A stretch of DNA of 64,000 bases, taken from NCBI GenBank assembly GCA_037953745.1, contig JBAKBP010012282.1, positions 1-64,000 of the forward strand. The letters are read 5' to 3'. The DNA comes from Lithodes maja (lineage: Eukaryota > Arthropoda > Malacostraca > Decapoda > Lithodidae). The notes beneath the pieces were generated by a model. It was not told the origin of the DNA. It was given only the letters and a program-made list of their open reading frames with translations, and searched no databases. Shown here piece by piece: positions 8,833-18,253 of the stretch. The position numbers and the translations under genes are program-made. Positions within the stretch are counted from its first letter, which is position 1. Each line of letters starts with the position of its first letter.

Positions 8833-11590
8833 GGCACAAAAGCTCGATCAACTGAGGGCGGAAAAATTAGATGTTGACTGGTTGGTGTTCGTGAAGGCTC
8901 TGGCGTACCTCAAAAGCACACCTTGCTGCCTTGGCAAACCGCCAGGAGCCCAAATTATCGTACCGCATTTAGGTTGCTCTATACGATAAATTATATTAAT
9001 ATATACGATAAATTCATATATACTACATAAGACCATGGCAATATTGCTTAATAGCATATTAGGCCTTTTATAACTTAACTTATTTACAATCTTATAATAT
9101 ACGATCTACTCGTCCTACGTCGTGCTGTAGGAGAGATCGTGACGTCACAGACATACGAGATCACAAAAGAGTCATATTCTATCGTATTTATACGATACTA
9201 ACCATTTTATTTTGAGTGACCTGAAGTTTGTGCTGTGCTGATTTCGATGATGCAGAGTACCAGGATGACACAGAATAGTCAAAATGACATTGAACAAGCG
9301 CTTGGCAGAGGGTCTTTTTGGTCGCCGCGGGCAAGCATCCCACCTGTCTATACAGGTATTTTATACGTGCTCTACACTTACTCAGGATAGATTCCAAAAT
9401 TGTTTCACCTGACAAACTCGCATCCAGTTTTAGTCCGAGATATTTAACTTGTGACACTGTTGTTATAGGAATATCATTACAGTTGACCGAGAAGCCCACA
9501 ATGTCTTTCAGTTTGTGTTTTGTTCCACATAAGATGGCTTCCGTCTTGCCCAGGTGAAGAGATAGTCTATTGTCCACTAGCCATTCACTACATGATTCTA
9601 GTTCTTTGGAAAGTGAAGCGTCAATACTTATTGGGTCTTTTCCTGAAACCAGGAGCACGCTGTCGTCTGCATACAGTAATAATTTACATGAGACGCTCAG
9701 TTCCATGTCGTTCACATAGCAGAGAAAGAGTAAGGGACCAAGGATGCTTCCCTGCGGGACCCCACAGTTAATTGGCATAGGATCAGATATATTATCGTCA
9801 ATTTTGACTCTTTGGGTTCTACCACTAAGATAAGATTTAAACCAGTTCACAGATCCTATGCCCATTGCTTGTAGTTTATTACATAGGATATCATGGTCTA
9901 CTGTGTCAAACGCTTTTTGTAGATCAAGAAGAACCATACCGGTGTAGTTACCTTTAGACATTTCTTTACGAATGTGATCCGTTAAGTGGATGAGACAGGA
10001 GTCTGTCGAGTACATGCATCTGAAACCTGATTGAAACTTATAGAATAGATCATTTTGTTTGAGGTAGTGTTCAATTTGGGTGTATACCGCTCTTTCAAGG
10101 ATTTTAGATACAATACATAATATGCTAACTGGTCTGTAGTTACCAACTTCTAGTTTATTTCCTTTCTTGAATAGAGGGGTTACAATAGCTTCCTTCAGTT
10201 CAGCAGGTACAGTGTTGGTGTTAATTGACAAGTTGATGATGTGGGTTAGGGGGCCTGCTATACCAATGGCTCCATCTCGTAGAAATTTGGCAGGAATTTT
10301 GTCTGGTCCTGTGCTTTTATGTACATTTAGGTTAGACAGCTCGTCAAAAGTGTATTTTGGTGTAACATTTTGCAATCCAAATGTGTTTGGGTGTATGTCT
10401 TTATCTCTGTAGAAATTTCGAAAGGTGGCCGTTGTTGTCGTGTATTTATTGAGAGGTTGAGGTAGGTTCTGTGCAAGTGTGTTTGCTATGGAGGTGAAGA
10501 AGGAGTTGAAGTAGGTTGAAATTTGTCGTTTATCGTGGCAAATCTGATCATTAATGGTGAGAGCAATATTAGTGTTAGACGAATCCCTTGTCTTGTTGCT
10601 GTAGCCTGTTGTTTTTAGGTGCCTCCATAGTTTCTTTGGGTTATTCTGATATTCCTCTGCCTTATTGTGAAAATAATTAGTTTTCGCTGATTTTATTTTC
10701 CTACTTAGTTTATTCCTGGCCCTGTTGAACTCATGTTTCAGACCTTGATCCTGTCTATGTTTCGCTAGCCTTTTTAACAGATTGTCTCTGTGTTCCAGAT
10801 GGTGTAGTATGTCATTGTTGATCCATGGGTCTGACCTTGCTTTAATTCGTATGTCTTTCAGAGGAGCTATTTCGTCTAGAATGTTTGTGATGATGGTTCT
10901 GAAGCCAACCCATGCGTCATTAACGTTTGTACTTCCAAACACTGGAGACCAGTCTGTATTCCATAAAATGTCCAGAAATGTTTCTTTATTGTAGTTTCTG
11001 AGTGACCTTGTTTTGATAATCTTGTGATTCTCTAGGGTAATTTTTGTGGTTTTTCGTGTGCAATATGTGACGAAGTGATCACTTATCCCAGTCTGTATAA
11101 CCCCTGATTGGGATATTTTGTCCTCTCTGTTACAGTTTATGTGGTCTATTATTGTGGCAGTGTTCTCAGAGATACGTGTGGGGGTTGTGATGAGTTGTTT
11201 GTGATTGTGCATTGTCAGTATATGCCTATGTTCTCGTACAAGCCTATCATTTCGTTGTTTGTAACACAGGTTAAAATCCCCTAGTATGATGGATTCATTC
11301 CGAGGGTCTAGCGATGACAACGTTCGTTCAAATTTGGTCAAGAATTGTGTGTCGTCTGGTGGCCTATAGCATACCCCAATTGTGATGGGTCTTGTCCTCG
11401 GCAGGTGTAGATCGATCCACAGAGCTTCGTGATTTTCTACATGGAGGTCGGTCCTGGTTGTGTGTGTGAGGTTGTTTTTTACATACAGACATACTCCTCC
11501 CCCATGCCTATTGCGATCATTCCTAACCATATTGAAACCTTGAATGTTTATTTCACCATCGTTTATACTTGACTTCTGCTGGCCCTGCTC
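8833..11590 (-). mobile_element. CR1-like LINE, 5'-truncated (copy A)
   Basis: This is a minus-strand LINE with its ORF at 9188-11590 and a 3' region to 8833. That region is AT-rich and has repeated TATACGATAAATT motifs. The 5' end is lost inside the endonuclease domain and joins LINE-E sequence near 11600. The outermost 3' 850 bp reappear at 63149-64000 at about 99.5 percent identity, so the same insertion was copied in a block duplication. Confidence 0.85.
9188..11590 (-). CDS. CR1-like LINE ORF2, endonuclease partial plus RT
   Basis: The open frame is about 800 codons and uninterrupted. The N-terminal ~200 residues are the C-terminal two thirds of an APE-type endonuclease (GGGVCLYVKNN, GVCYRPP, ILGDFNLCY, ISDHFVTY). 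Its first catalytic motifs, the Asn and Glu blocks, are missing. The RT follows: PLFKKGNKLEVGNYRPVS, LLDLQKAFDTVDHDIL, GVPQGSILGPLLF and the catalytic LLLYADDSVLL. The Met at 11629 and the first ~12 codons lie in LINE-E sequence, so they are not the native start. RT looks intact, but without a full endonuclease and 5' end the copy should be unable to mobilise itself. Confidence 0.9.
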   Translation of the reverse strand, partial: EQGQQKSSINDGEINIQGFNMVRNDRNRHGGGVCLYVKNNLTHTTRTDLHVENHEALWIDLHLPRTRPITIGVCYRPPDDTQFLTKFERTLSSLDPRNESIILGDFNLCYKQRNDRLVREHRHILTMHNHKQLITTPTRISENTATIIDHINCNREDKISQSGVIQTGISDHFVTYCTRKTTKITLENHKIIKTRSLRNYNKETFLDILWNTDWSPVFGSTNVNDAWVGFRTIITNILDEIAPLKDIRIKARSDPWINNDILHHLEHRDNLLKRLAKHRQDQGLKHEFNRARNKLSRKIKSAKTNYFHNKAEEYQNNPKKLWRHLKTTGYSNKTRDSSNTNIALTINDQICHDKRQISTYFNSFFTSIANTLAQNLPQPLNKYTTTTATFRNFYRDKDIHPNTFGLQNVTPKYTFDELSNLNVHKSTGPDKIPAKFLRDGAIGIAGPLTHIINLSINTNTVPAELKEAIVTPLFKKGNKLEVGNYRPVSILCIVSKILERAVYTQIEHYLKQNDLFYKFQSGFRCMYSTDSCLIHLTDHIRKEMSKGNYTGMVLLDLQKAFDTVDHDILCNKLQAMGIGSVNWFKSYLSGRTQRVKIDDNISDPMPINCGVPQGSILGPLLFLCYVNDMELSVSCKLLLYADDSVLLVSGKDPISIDASLSKELESCSEWLVDNRLSLHLGKTEAILCGTKHKLKDIVGFSVNCNDIPITTVSQVKYLGLKLDASLSGETILESILSKCRARIKYLYRQVGCLPAATKKTLCQALVQCHFDYSVSSWYSASSKSAQHKLQVTQNKMVSIV

Positions 11591-11887
11591 TAAACTGAAG
11601 TAACAACTGCGACGCCCAATCTCCCTCATAAAACAAACTCCTTGGTTTCTCTTTCTTCCTATATCTCTCCAGCGTCATTTTCTTTTCCATCTCCCTCCTC
11701 CAATCTTCCCGACCCCTCAGCTTGATCTCTTCACTAGAATATTTTTAAGGTTTTTACCTTTCTTCTCTACCCTTTCCCATGTTTCACACATTAACTCTCC
11801 ATTTCTATTTATTTTCATTCCAATCCTCTTCAGTCTGTTCCAACATTCCCTTCCCCATCTACTCTTCTCCCCTTGTCCACTCATGTA

Positions 11888-12227
11888 CAGTTGGTCAAAG
11901 TTCCAGCTGACCCACCCTCGCTCTGGGGCTCGCAGAATTATCTGGCAATACTGGTGTAGGAAGGAGGAGTGTCTTACAAAGATTGGGATTGGTAGATCTG
12001 ATTTCGGCTACATCATTGTTAGAACATATATATACTAAACAAGGGAAAGTAAGCCCATCTCAAATAAAAATGCATACATCGCAATGTATGATCCCGAATA
12101 TTCACCCAAAGTTCGTAGATTTGCTTAAATATTCAAGTTATTATATCCACTGATTGGCAACTACACCAGCATGCTAATTCTGCGAGCCCCAGAGCGAGGG
12201 TGGGTCAACTGGAACTTTGACCAACTG
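11888..12227. mobile_element. Tc1/mariner-type MITE (copy A)
   Basis: Terminal inverted repeats of about 60 bp start CAGTTGGTCAAAGTTCCAGC and are flanked by TA on both sides (11886-11887 and 12228-12229), as expected for Tc1/mariner targets. There is no coding capacity in 340 bp. It interrupts the LINE-E frame. A duplicate at 38160-38500 has the same insertion site. Confidence 0.85.
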
Positions 12228-12349
12228 TACCTTCCTCACCCACGTCCCTTCCACCATCTCTCCCAGTCTCATCTTGAACTTTATCTTTGCCTTGGACACT
12301 CTTTCCTCGAAGGTGCTCCAGCCCATCTCACCTATAATCGCCTCGTATG

Positions 12350-12458
12350 AGGAGGAGCACTTTATTGACAACGTTTCGCAGATGGCTTCTTCAGGTCACT
12401 AACAGACGCTAGTGACCTGGAGAAGCTATCTGCGAAACGTCAATAAAGTGCTCCTCCT
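12350..12458. mobile_element. 109-bp near-perfect palindrome (copy A)
   Basis: The arms begin AGGAGGAGCACTTTATTGAC and end in the complement GTCAATAAAGTGCTCCTCCT, with only a few mismatches and a small loop around 12403. It is inserted in the LINE-E coding sequence. It looks like a foldback micro-element; no clear target duplication is visible. The duplicate is at 38623-38731. Confidence 0.8.
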
Positions 12459-12736
12459 TATATGGTTTTTATATTAATTCTGTCAATTTTTTTAAGTGTT
12501 TCCAACATTCTAATCGCCTCCACTGCCGTCCATCTTTTAGCACGTAGTCCCAGTCTACCTATCCTATTCTGTATTCCTTTTAGTGTCTCAACTTCTCTTC
12601 CTGTGCACCCTATCGCTTCCATACCATACATGATCCCTGGTACCCCTAATCCTTTCCATATACCTCTGGTTACTTCGTATACATTTGCCCTATCTTTCAC
12701 TGCATTCAACAATCGTCCCCACATCATATTCGCCTT

Positions 12737-12981
12737 AAAATAATAATAATAATAATAATAGTTCTTAAAGCTAGCACATGCTACGCCAGCTAAGGATAGC
12801 CCAATAAGGCCGATTAGGCATATTTCCATTGGGGTCCTGTACTACTACCCATCCCCTTGCTCATGAGGGACAGTAACGGCTCAGTGCTTGTGAAAAATCT
12901 TTAATGCGCCGAGCTTGGGCGCGATCCTGGAACCTTCTGGGTGGAAGTCCAAGACGCTAGTCACTACATCAGCGAGCCATC
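12737..12981 (-). mobile_element. tRNA-derived SINE with (ATT)n tail (copy A)
   Basis: On the minus strand a tRNA-like head (A-box region TGATGTAGTGACTAGCGTC, B-box-like GGTTCCAGGATCGCG) is followed by a body of about 170 bp ending in ATT repeats. An 8-bp direct duplication, TTCGCCTT, flanks it at 12729-12736 and 12982-12989, and its removal rejoins the LINE-E reading frame. The copy at 39010-39254 is in the same site. Confidence 0.85.
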
Positions 12982-13130
12982 TTCGCCTTTTCATTCATTT
13001 CCCTCTCAAACCCATCTACTCCCACTATCACTCCTAAGTACTTATACTCATTCACCACATCCATTCTCTTTCCCCCTAGCAACCATTCTCTTTCCTCCTC
13101 TTGCTCGCCTCTACCCACTAATTCCATGCT

Positions 13131-15440
13131 GGAAAGTGAAGATCCCAAATATGAGGCTGGCTATATTTTACGGCTGGCTATATTTTACGACATCATTGCA
13201 ACCTTACCCACAAACTATGGCCCAAACTTTTGAAATACAATAGGAAGCTTAACCCTTTCGGTACCAGTGACGTCTTTTTATTTGATTTCGGATACATTTA
13301 GTCGATTTTATGAAGATTAGTTAGGATATATGGTAGCTAAAATGTTTAATTGAAATAGTCTGTGACCTTTTAATGGGTAGACATCCTTCTTATGCTGAAT
13401 AAAAGTGTGATAGTCGCCAGAATATAATGAAAAGAATAGCACTAGATTAATATTGTAAGCATATAAATGGTGTGAAACTTCTTTTTATTATTAGACTATT
13501 AATAACAAGGCTATTTATTTTATGGCATTAGATTAACCAAAACATCAAATTTAATTATAAATGTACCGCATTAGGAGGTTAATGAGTTTCATATTTATTG
13601 ATAGCGTTAATTAAGGATTTAGAATAGGCTACTATAATTCTTAAGTACAAATAAATAATACAAATAATAATAGGTGAAAAGATAATACGGATTCGTTGGC
13701 CATTATTATAGGCATATACTGTAACTATATAGCATTGATACTTGTATACAGCACAGTAAATTTACAGTATTACGAAAGCTTGAGCCAAAATGTTTGAGAT
13801 ATAAGGATGCAAATATATCCTAAAATAAGCTGACACATAAATATACCCAAATTTAACAAACGAAAAATACAGGCTTATAAAATATGGAAGGAAAGTTCAT
13901 GCCTAAATAGAGTAAACAAAAAACACACAAGAAAAACAAGAAGATAATTAAAATATATATATATGTATCCGACAAAAGAACTCTTATAGGAAAGGCCGAG
14001 GGTAGGTCTACACCACTTAAACAATAAACTTATTGTTCATCCTATGAATCTCACCAACCAGAAAGGCCTTCTGCCTATCGTAATCAATTTTGATCTTCTT
14101 CATTTCGCCCATCATCCGTTGACGAGCCCTGTTCAACTCCTGCTCCTTTTCCTCCTCCTTAGCCCAACGTCGCCTTTGTGGTGCCACATACATTTCATTC
14201 AATACATCGACCGCATCCTTGACTTTGGCCTCCGGACCGCGGACCCGCACCAACTCCGAAGGTTCCCTGAAGATCTTTATCTGCACCCCGAAGTACGACT
14301 GTAGTGCCCTGACCCGTAGCCCAGCTGTCCCGATCAGATGGCCTCGCTCATCAGGAGCAATGTCGACTAACCGAGTCACATACCTCTCCTTAGGGGCCTT
14401 GTTATAGTCCTTTTGGGTCACTCCTTGCAAGTAGTTTTGACCTTTGAATGCAACCGTGTCCTGGGTTGCATCCATTTTTTGAGTAACCAACTTTTTTGGA
14501 GCAGGTGAATCGCCCCACGATTCCTTGACGGATCGTGACCAATTCTTCATTATGCTTTGTATATTTTTTTTAATTGTTAAAATAACTATGCACTCGTTAC
14601 TAACTTGCCTAACTCGTTAGGAATGAACTGCACTGAGGTGGGTCACCAAACACGTAATCACAACGTAATTCACAAGAGGATATAAAAAATGATGCGTTTC
14701 GTTTCAAGTGAATTAGTTGAATGACAAGGCTGGTTAGCTCGATCCTAACCTAAGTTTCTCTAAATTATCTACATCACAGAAAGTCTGTAAATTGTCGGTA
14801 GAAAGATTACAAAGAGTAAAGTTAATTCATAAGTAAATGTTTATAATATAATTTGTATATTGTTTGTGTAAATTGGATTAAATAGCGTAAGATGTCTCTA
14901 CATAACCATATTTTATATAATAGTTACTCCGGAGAAAGTATAGTTTTCTGTAATTTGGTAATGAAAGAAAGCGGATATTAATGGGTAACTGTAATACATT
15001 TTAAAGACTTCCAATTACATTGTGCTCAAGCATAGACACGCCCTTACACTCACATATACACACCCCTTCAGCTACATCGTTCCTCTAAGTGTTGGGGCTA
15101 GTACTGAAGGGAGAATAAGTAATAAATATTATAGCTTAGGCTAATTGCGTAGGCCAGAAATCATGACCTTTATCCACTGTAACTCAAAAAGGGCTCGAGC
15201 AAATGGGGTGCAAATGTCCACATCTGTTCCTTGGCTGACCCTTCCTAAATGGTAGAAATATTAGCTGGATGTCTCTAGTTATTTTTTTTAGTATGAGGGG
15301 TTGAGGTCGAGATTTGTGGCTTACCTATAATGGACAAGGTATAAGAACTTTACGCAGGTTGACAGTTTGAGGAGTAGTCTATGTAAAGTCAGTGAAAATA
15401 GGTTAGCCTTGAGTGAACAAGATGCGGAAATACACTTAGA
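13131..15440. repeat. KH unit, copy A
   Basis: A 2.3-kb block encodes the KH protein at 14017-14550 and is otherwise AT-rich and non-coding. It matches 47308-49609 at about 99 percent by eye, with one small indel near 13650. The left part contains a MITE-like end (TTAACCCTTTCGGTACCAGT at 13251) without a recognisable partner. Past 15440 the two copies diverge completely: a SINE head here, BEL pol in copy B. Confidence 0.85.
14017..14550 (-). CDS. KH-domain protein, 177 aa (copy A)
   Basis: A complete ORF with Met at 14550. Residues 1-55 are polar and lysine-rich. About 60-125 form one KH (type I-like) RNA-binding domain: YVTRLVDIAPDERGHLIGTA carries the GxxG loop (Gly-Thr-Ala-Gly), followed by LRVRALQSYFGVQIKIF and LVRVRGPEAKVKDAVDVL. 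The C-terminal 45 residues are charged and probably helical (RRRWAKEEEKEQEL, then GEMKKIKIDYDRQ). No transposase, RT or Gag motif is present. The protein is identical to that at 48188-48721; the two DNA differences are both synonymous. KH proteins bind single-stranded RNA or DNA; the target here is unknown. It could be a retrocopied host exon, a domesticated gene, or an ORF of an unrecognised element. Confidence 0.75.
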   Translation of the reverse strand: MKNWSRSVKESWGDSPAPKKLVTQKMDATQDTVAFKGQNYLQGVTQKDYNKAPKERYVTRLVDIAPDERGHLIGTAGLRVRALQSYFGVQIKIFREPSELVRVRGPEAKVKDAVDVLNEMYVAPQRRRWAKEEEKEQELNRARQRMMGEMKKIKIDYDRQKAFLVGEIHRMNNKFIV

Positions 15441-15454
15441 CTACCAGGCTAAGT

Positions 15455-15560
15455 GAGGTACCTTTATTAGTCTCGTGGTAACGTGTCTGCCTCGTAACCC
15501 AAGGATCCCAGTTCGATTCCCGCCCTCGGTGCAGATTTTCGGGAGGCTGTTTCTAGATCT
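15455..15560 (+). mobile_element. tRNA-derived SINE head
   Basis: An A-box-like TTAGTCTCGTGGTAACGTG and a perfect B box, AGTTCGATTCC, are spaced as in a tRNA gene. The acceptor stem does not pair convincingly and there is no good tRNA fold, so this is a SINE head or pseudo-tRNA and not a tRNA gene. It starts just where copy A of the KH unit ends. The tail boundary is unclear. From 15560 to 15830 I see no feature. Confidence 0.6.
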
Positions 15561-15829
15561 AACGAAATTTAGGTGTGTTGCTAAAATTGTCAAGGTGATT
15601 GAAATTATAATGTAAGACTTGCAAAATAAACAAACCAAAACTGGGACGACACAAGATAAAGGCAAAAGAACTTATCAAAATCGCTATGTGGAAATATCGC
15701 TTAATATAATCAAATTTTGAAACAATAGAACACAAGTAAGATAAATAAGGCATGGTGTCAAAATTAAATCCTACATCTATGATTTTATTGAGGCCCTTGT
15801 AAAAAATCATTGCATATCATTTTTCGTTT

Positions 15830-16165
15830 TTTCAGTTTTCTGGACCATTTCTCCCTCATGTTTAGCCCCATTAGTTTTGAGATGTTAAGATATTTTCCCC
15901 ATTAGTTAGTCGATTTTAAGACCTTTCGCCCCATTTCGTCGTCAATATTTAGACCTTTCGTGCTATTTAGGTGTCGATTTTTTCCCTGGCGAACGATAGT
16001 GAGACTGTAATGTTGGAAGAACCGGCCATTTTTCTACCGAAAAATGTACAAATTAATCTAGAAGAGGGATCTAATGGATGTTTTTTTTTAATTTGATGGA
16101 GGTCTAGGGAGGAAGCTAGAAAAATAATGAATACATGCAAAAATCGGCCAAAAAGTGAACCATGT
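15830..16165 (+). repeat. Interspersed repeat of the GGGG-TIR MITE group
   Basis: The stretch carries short internal repeats of the type CATTAGT..GATTTTAAGACCTTTCGCCCC, then GTGTCGATTTTTTCCCTGGC, GAACGATAGTGAG and CGAAAAATGTACAAATTAAT. The same order recurs at 24833-25245 (same strand) and at 32818-33165 (reverse), with weaker similarity to the palindromic MITE at 37140-37518. No coding capacity. Confidence 0.75.
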
Positions 16166-16191
16166 CCCCTTATTTATTAGTGGCCCCTCCA

Positions 16192-16481
16192 TCATTGACG
16201 AACATGCCTATTACATAAGGCATCCTCTTCAAACACTAATCCGCTGTAGTTTGAATCTACCGCGCAGAGCATTTAAAAACTGAGGAGCCTTCATCATGAG
16301 CGCACGCGAGCTCACTCATGGCTTCAGTCATTATGAATTGGGTTCTCACTACGAAAAAACTTCGTAAAAAATAAAAACAAAAAGAAAATAAGAATAACTA
16401 TCTAATAAGCTTTCCATCATATCGTGGATGTACTTGTGTGGATCTCTGACCAGACGCTGATTCAGGCGTCATTCCTCCTTC
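16192..16481 (+). repeat. Left inverted terminal repeat of DIRS
   Basis: The repeat begins TCATTGACGAACATGCCTAT and ends CAGGCGTCATTCCTCCTTC. Its reverse complement is found at 24471-24763 with a handful of mismatches. The outermost ~20 bp (16172-16191) are specific to this end and are templated only by the internal complementary region. Confidence 0.93.
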
Positions 16482-18253
16482 TCTGCTCTGCGCTCAGCCT
16501 GCCCGGACGTGTCTCCCCACGCTCCGCTGGTTCCGCATTTGTTGCGTCCCTAGTGAGTTTTTTCTCATTTGTTTACTCCGGGATGTATCGAGTAAGGTTA
16601 GGATATGCGTAGCAGGAGTGTCCTGGGCTGGTTGCCCGCAGTGCAGTGTATTTGGAGTCGTGTGTTTGGGGCGTCTATTTCGGACGTACCCTCGTCGTCC
16701 TGTTGTGGACATGTGAACTTTTTCATAGTTAGTTAGCTTGTGGTGCAGGCGGCTTTCATTACGCGTTAATAATGCTGCCTTTTATCTTTCTGATGAGGCA
16801 AGCTTTGCTTCTGACGTTCCTTGCGTTATTTTCTTCACTTAGTGAAGTTTTTTCTGGGTTCCGAGTCAGTCTTCCCTTTGTCGGAAGTTTTTCTACAGTG
16901 GTGTGGTGGCGATGGTTCCTGTTGTGATATTCCCAGTGTTTTGTGTATATTTCAACTTTTCCTATTCCGTCTACTTAGGCCTAGCCAGCCGCTCGTAGTT
17001 TTGCCACATGTACAAGTGTTATTGTTTATTATGTATAAATATACCCTACTGTGCCATGTGTGTCCGGGTTTTAGTTGTGTATTGGCTAATTCCTCGGACT
17101 ATGTTTGTTTCCTGGTTTAGTTGTGTATTGGCTAATTCCACGGATTATTATTGTATTCTTAGGTTAGTCGTGCGTGGCTTCCTTCGTATACAGTGTTCGT
17201 TCAGATGGTGTCTGATCGGGGTGGGTGTCCTTCCGGCGGGTTTTTTCTCGGTTTCACCATGATAAAACCCGGCCGAGAGCCGTGTTAGGCCACACGTGGT
17301 TTTTAACACAGGTTTGTGTCCCCGGCGATGAGGTGTCTGTGGCTCTCCAGGACTGCGTCTCTGTTGGTACCTGGTTTCAGGCCCATTTTGATTCCCGGCG
17401 GACTGGCTGTTCCCATCTATAAAACTTTGTTCTTGCGAACATACGTTATGTAGTTTTTCTACCAGGTTTTACAAAAAACCACATGAAAAACCTAGCTGTT
17501 GTTAAGGGCTTTCCTACCCGGCGATCTTTTACAAAGATGCGGGGACAGGAACTTATGGGGTTAACGTTTGACATCTCACCCGGCGGGTGTACCTTGGAAG
17601 GGTGGGATAATCTATTAAGTCATTCAGTGAATTAACCATTCCATTCTTAAGCAATACTGTTTGTATCGCCGCCTTTATTTTTACGGCAATTGAAGGTTCA
17701 ATTAGAGTTAAAAATCGTTTTTTCACACCCGGCGGGTGCTCCTAGTTGGAGGAAATAAGGAATTTTCAAATTCATTTTCGATTTAACTACTTAATTCAGT
17801 GATATATTTAGGTATCGCCGCCTTCATTTTTACGGCGATCTTTTTGTGACAATTCGTTAGAAATCAGATCTCGTGTCAGCCTGCCCTGTGTTATTATACA
17901 AAAAATATTTCAAGGGCCGGCGTCTTTATGGGGGGTTGTTTTTGTTCCATTATTGAATCTTGAGACAGTCACCACCAGAAAGACTATAATCGCCATGCTG
18001 GACCGATATTATGTCAGAGGGTATTCTTCACTTTCTTCAAAAGATTTGTTTAGATATTCTGAAACCCCGCCGCATAGCGAGCTGTGTGCGTTGTGTCATC
18101 ACATCTCGTTATCCGGTGGGCTATTAACACTTGTGTGCGAACATGTTGGATTAACCTTATGAGCATTAATTCCTGGAAATTTTCTTTTTTTCCAGAGCTG
18201 GGCTCCGGCGGACCAATACAGACCCGGCGGTAGTTTCCACACCAGTCTCTGTC
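16482..18253 (+). other. DIRS 5' leader with duplicated hairpin module
   Basis: No convincing ORF is present before 18254. The palindrome CACCCGGCGGGTG occurs at 17577 and 17729. Each copy is followed about 90 bp later by GTATCGCCGCCTT.ATTTTTACGGC (17668 and 17812), giving two diverged units of about 149 bp in tandem. Short open frames (for example 16424-16612, 16821-17120, 17953-18162) look incidental. The structure may serve transcription initiation or RNA packaging. Confidence 0.6.

Larger units (their letters stand above)
11600..13130 (-). pseudogene. LINE-E: RT C-terminal fragment (copy A)
   Basis: Minus-strand translation gives an RT thumb region (EYKYLGVIV near 13030-13060), then WKGLGVPGIMYGMEAIG (about 12620), QNRIGRLGLRAKRW, GEMGWSTFEERVSKAKIKF, and an end near 11607 of the type TLERYRKKEKPR. 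This is the usual C-terminal layout of a LINE RT. The frame is broken by three later insertions: a SINE (12737-12981), a palindrome (12350-12458) and a Tc1-type MITE (11888-12227). The same fragment with the same three insertions occurs at 37870-39316, so all three predate the duplication. Confidence 0.8.

Noticed and set aside
13252..13290. Complete TTAA MITE starting at 13251
   Set aside because: The left end TTAACCCTTTCGGTACCAGT is clear but I could not find a matching right end in the unit.
16424..17422. Short hydrophobic ORFs in the DIRS leader
   Set aside because: Isolated, without family resemblance, and lying over repeated hairpin sequence; more likely untranslated leader.
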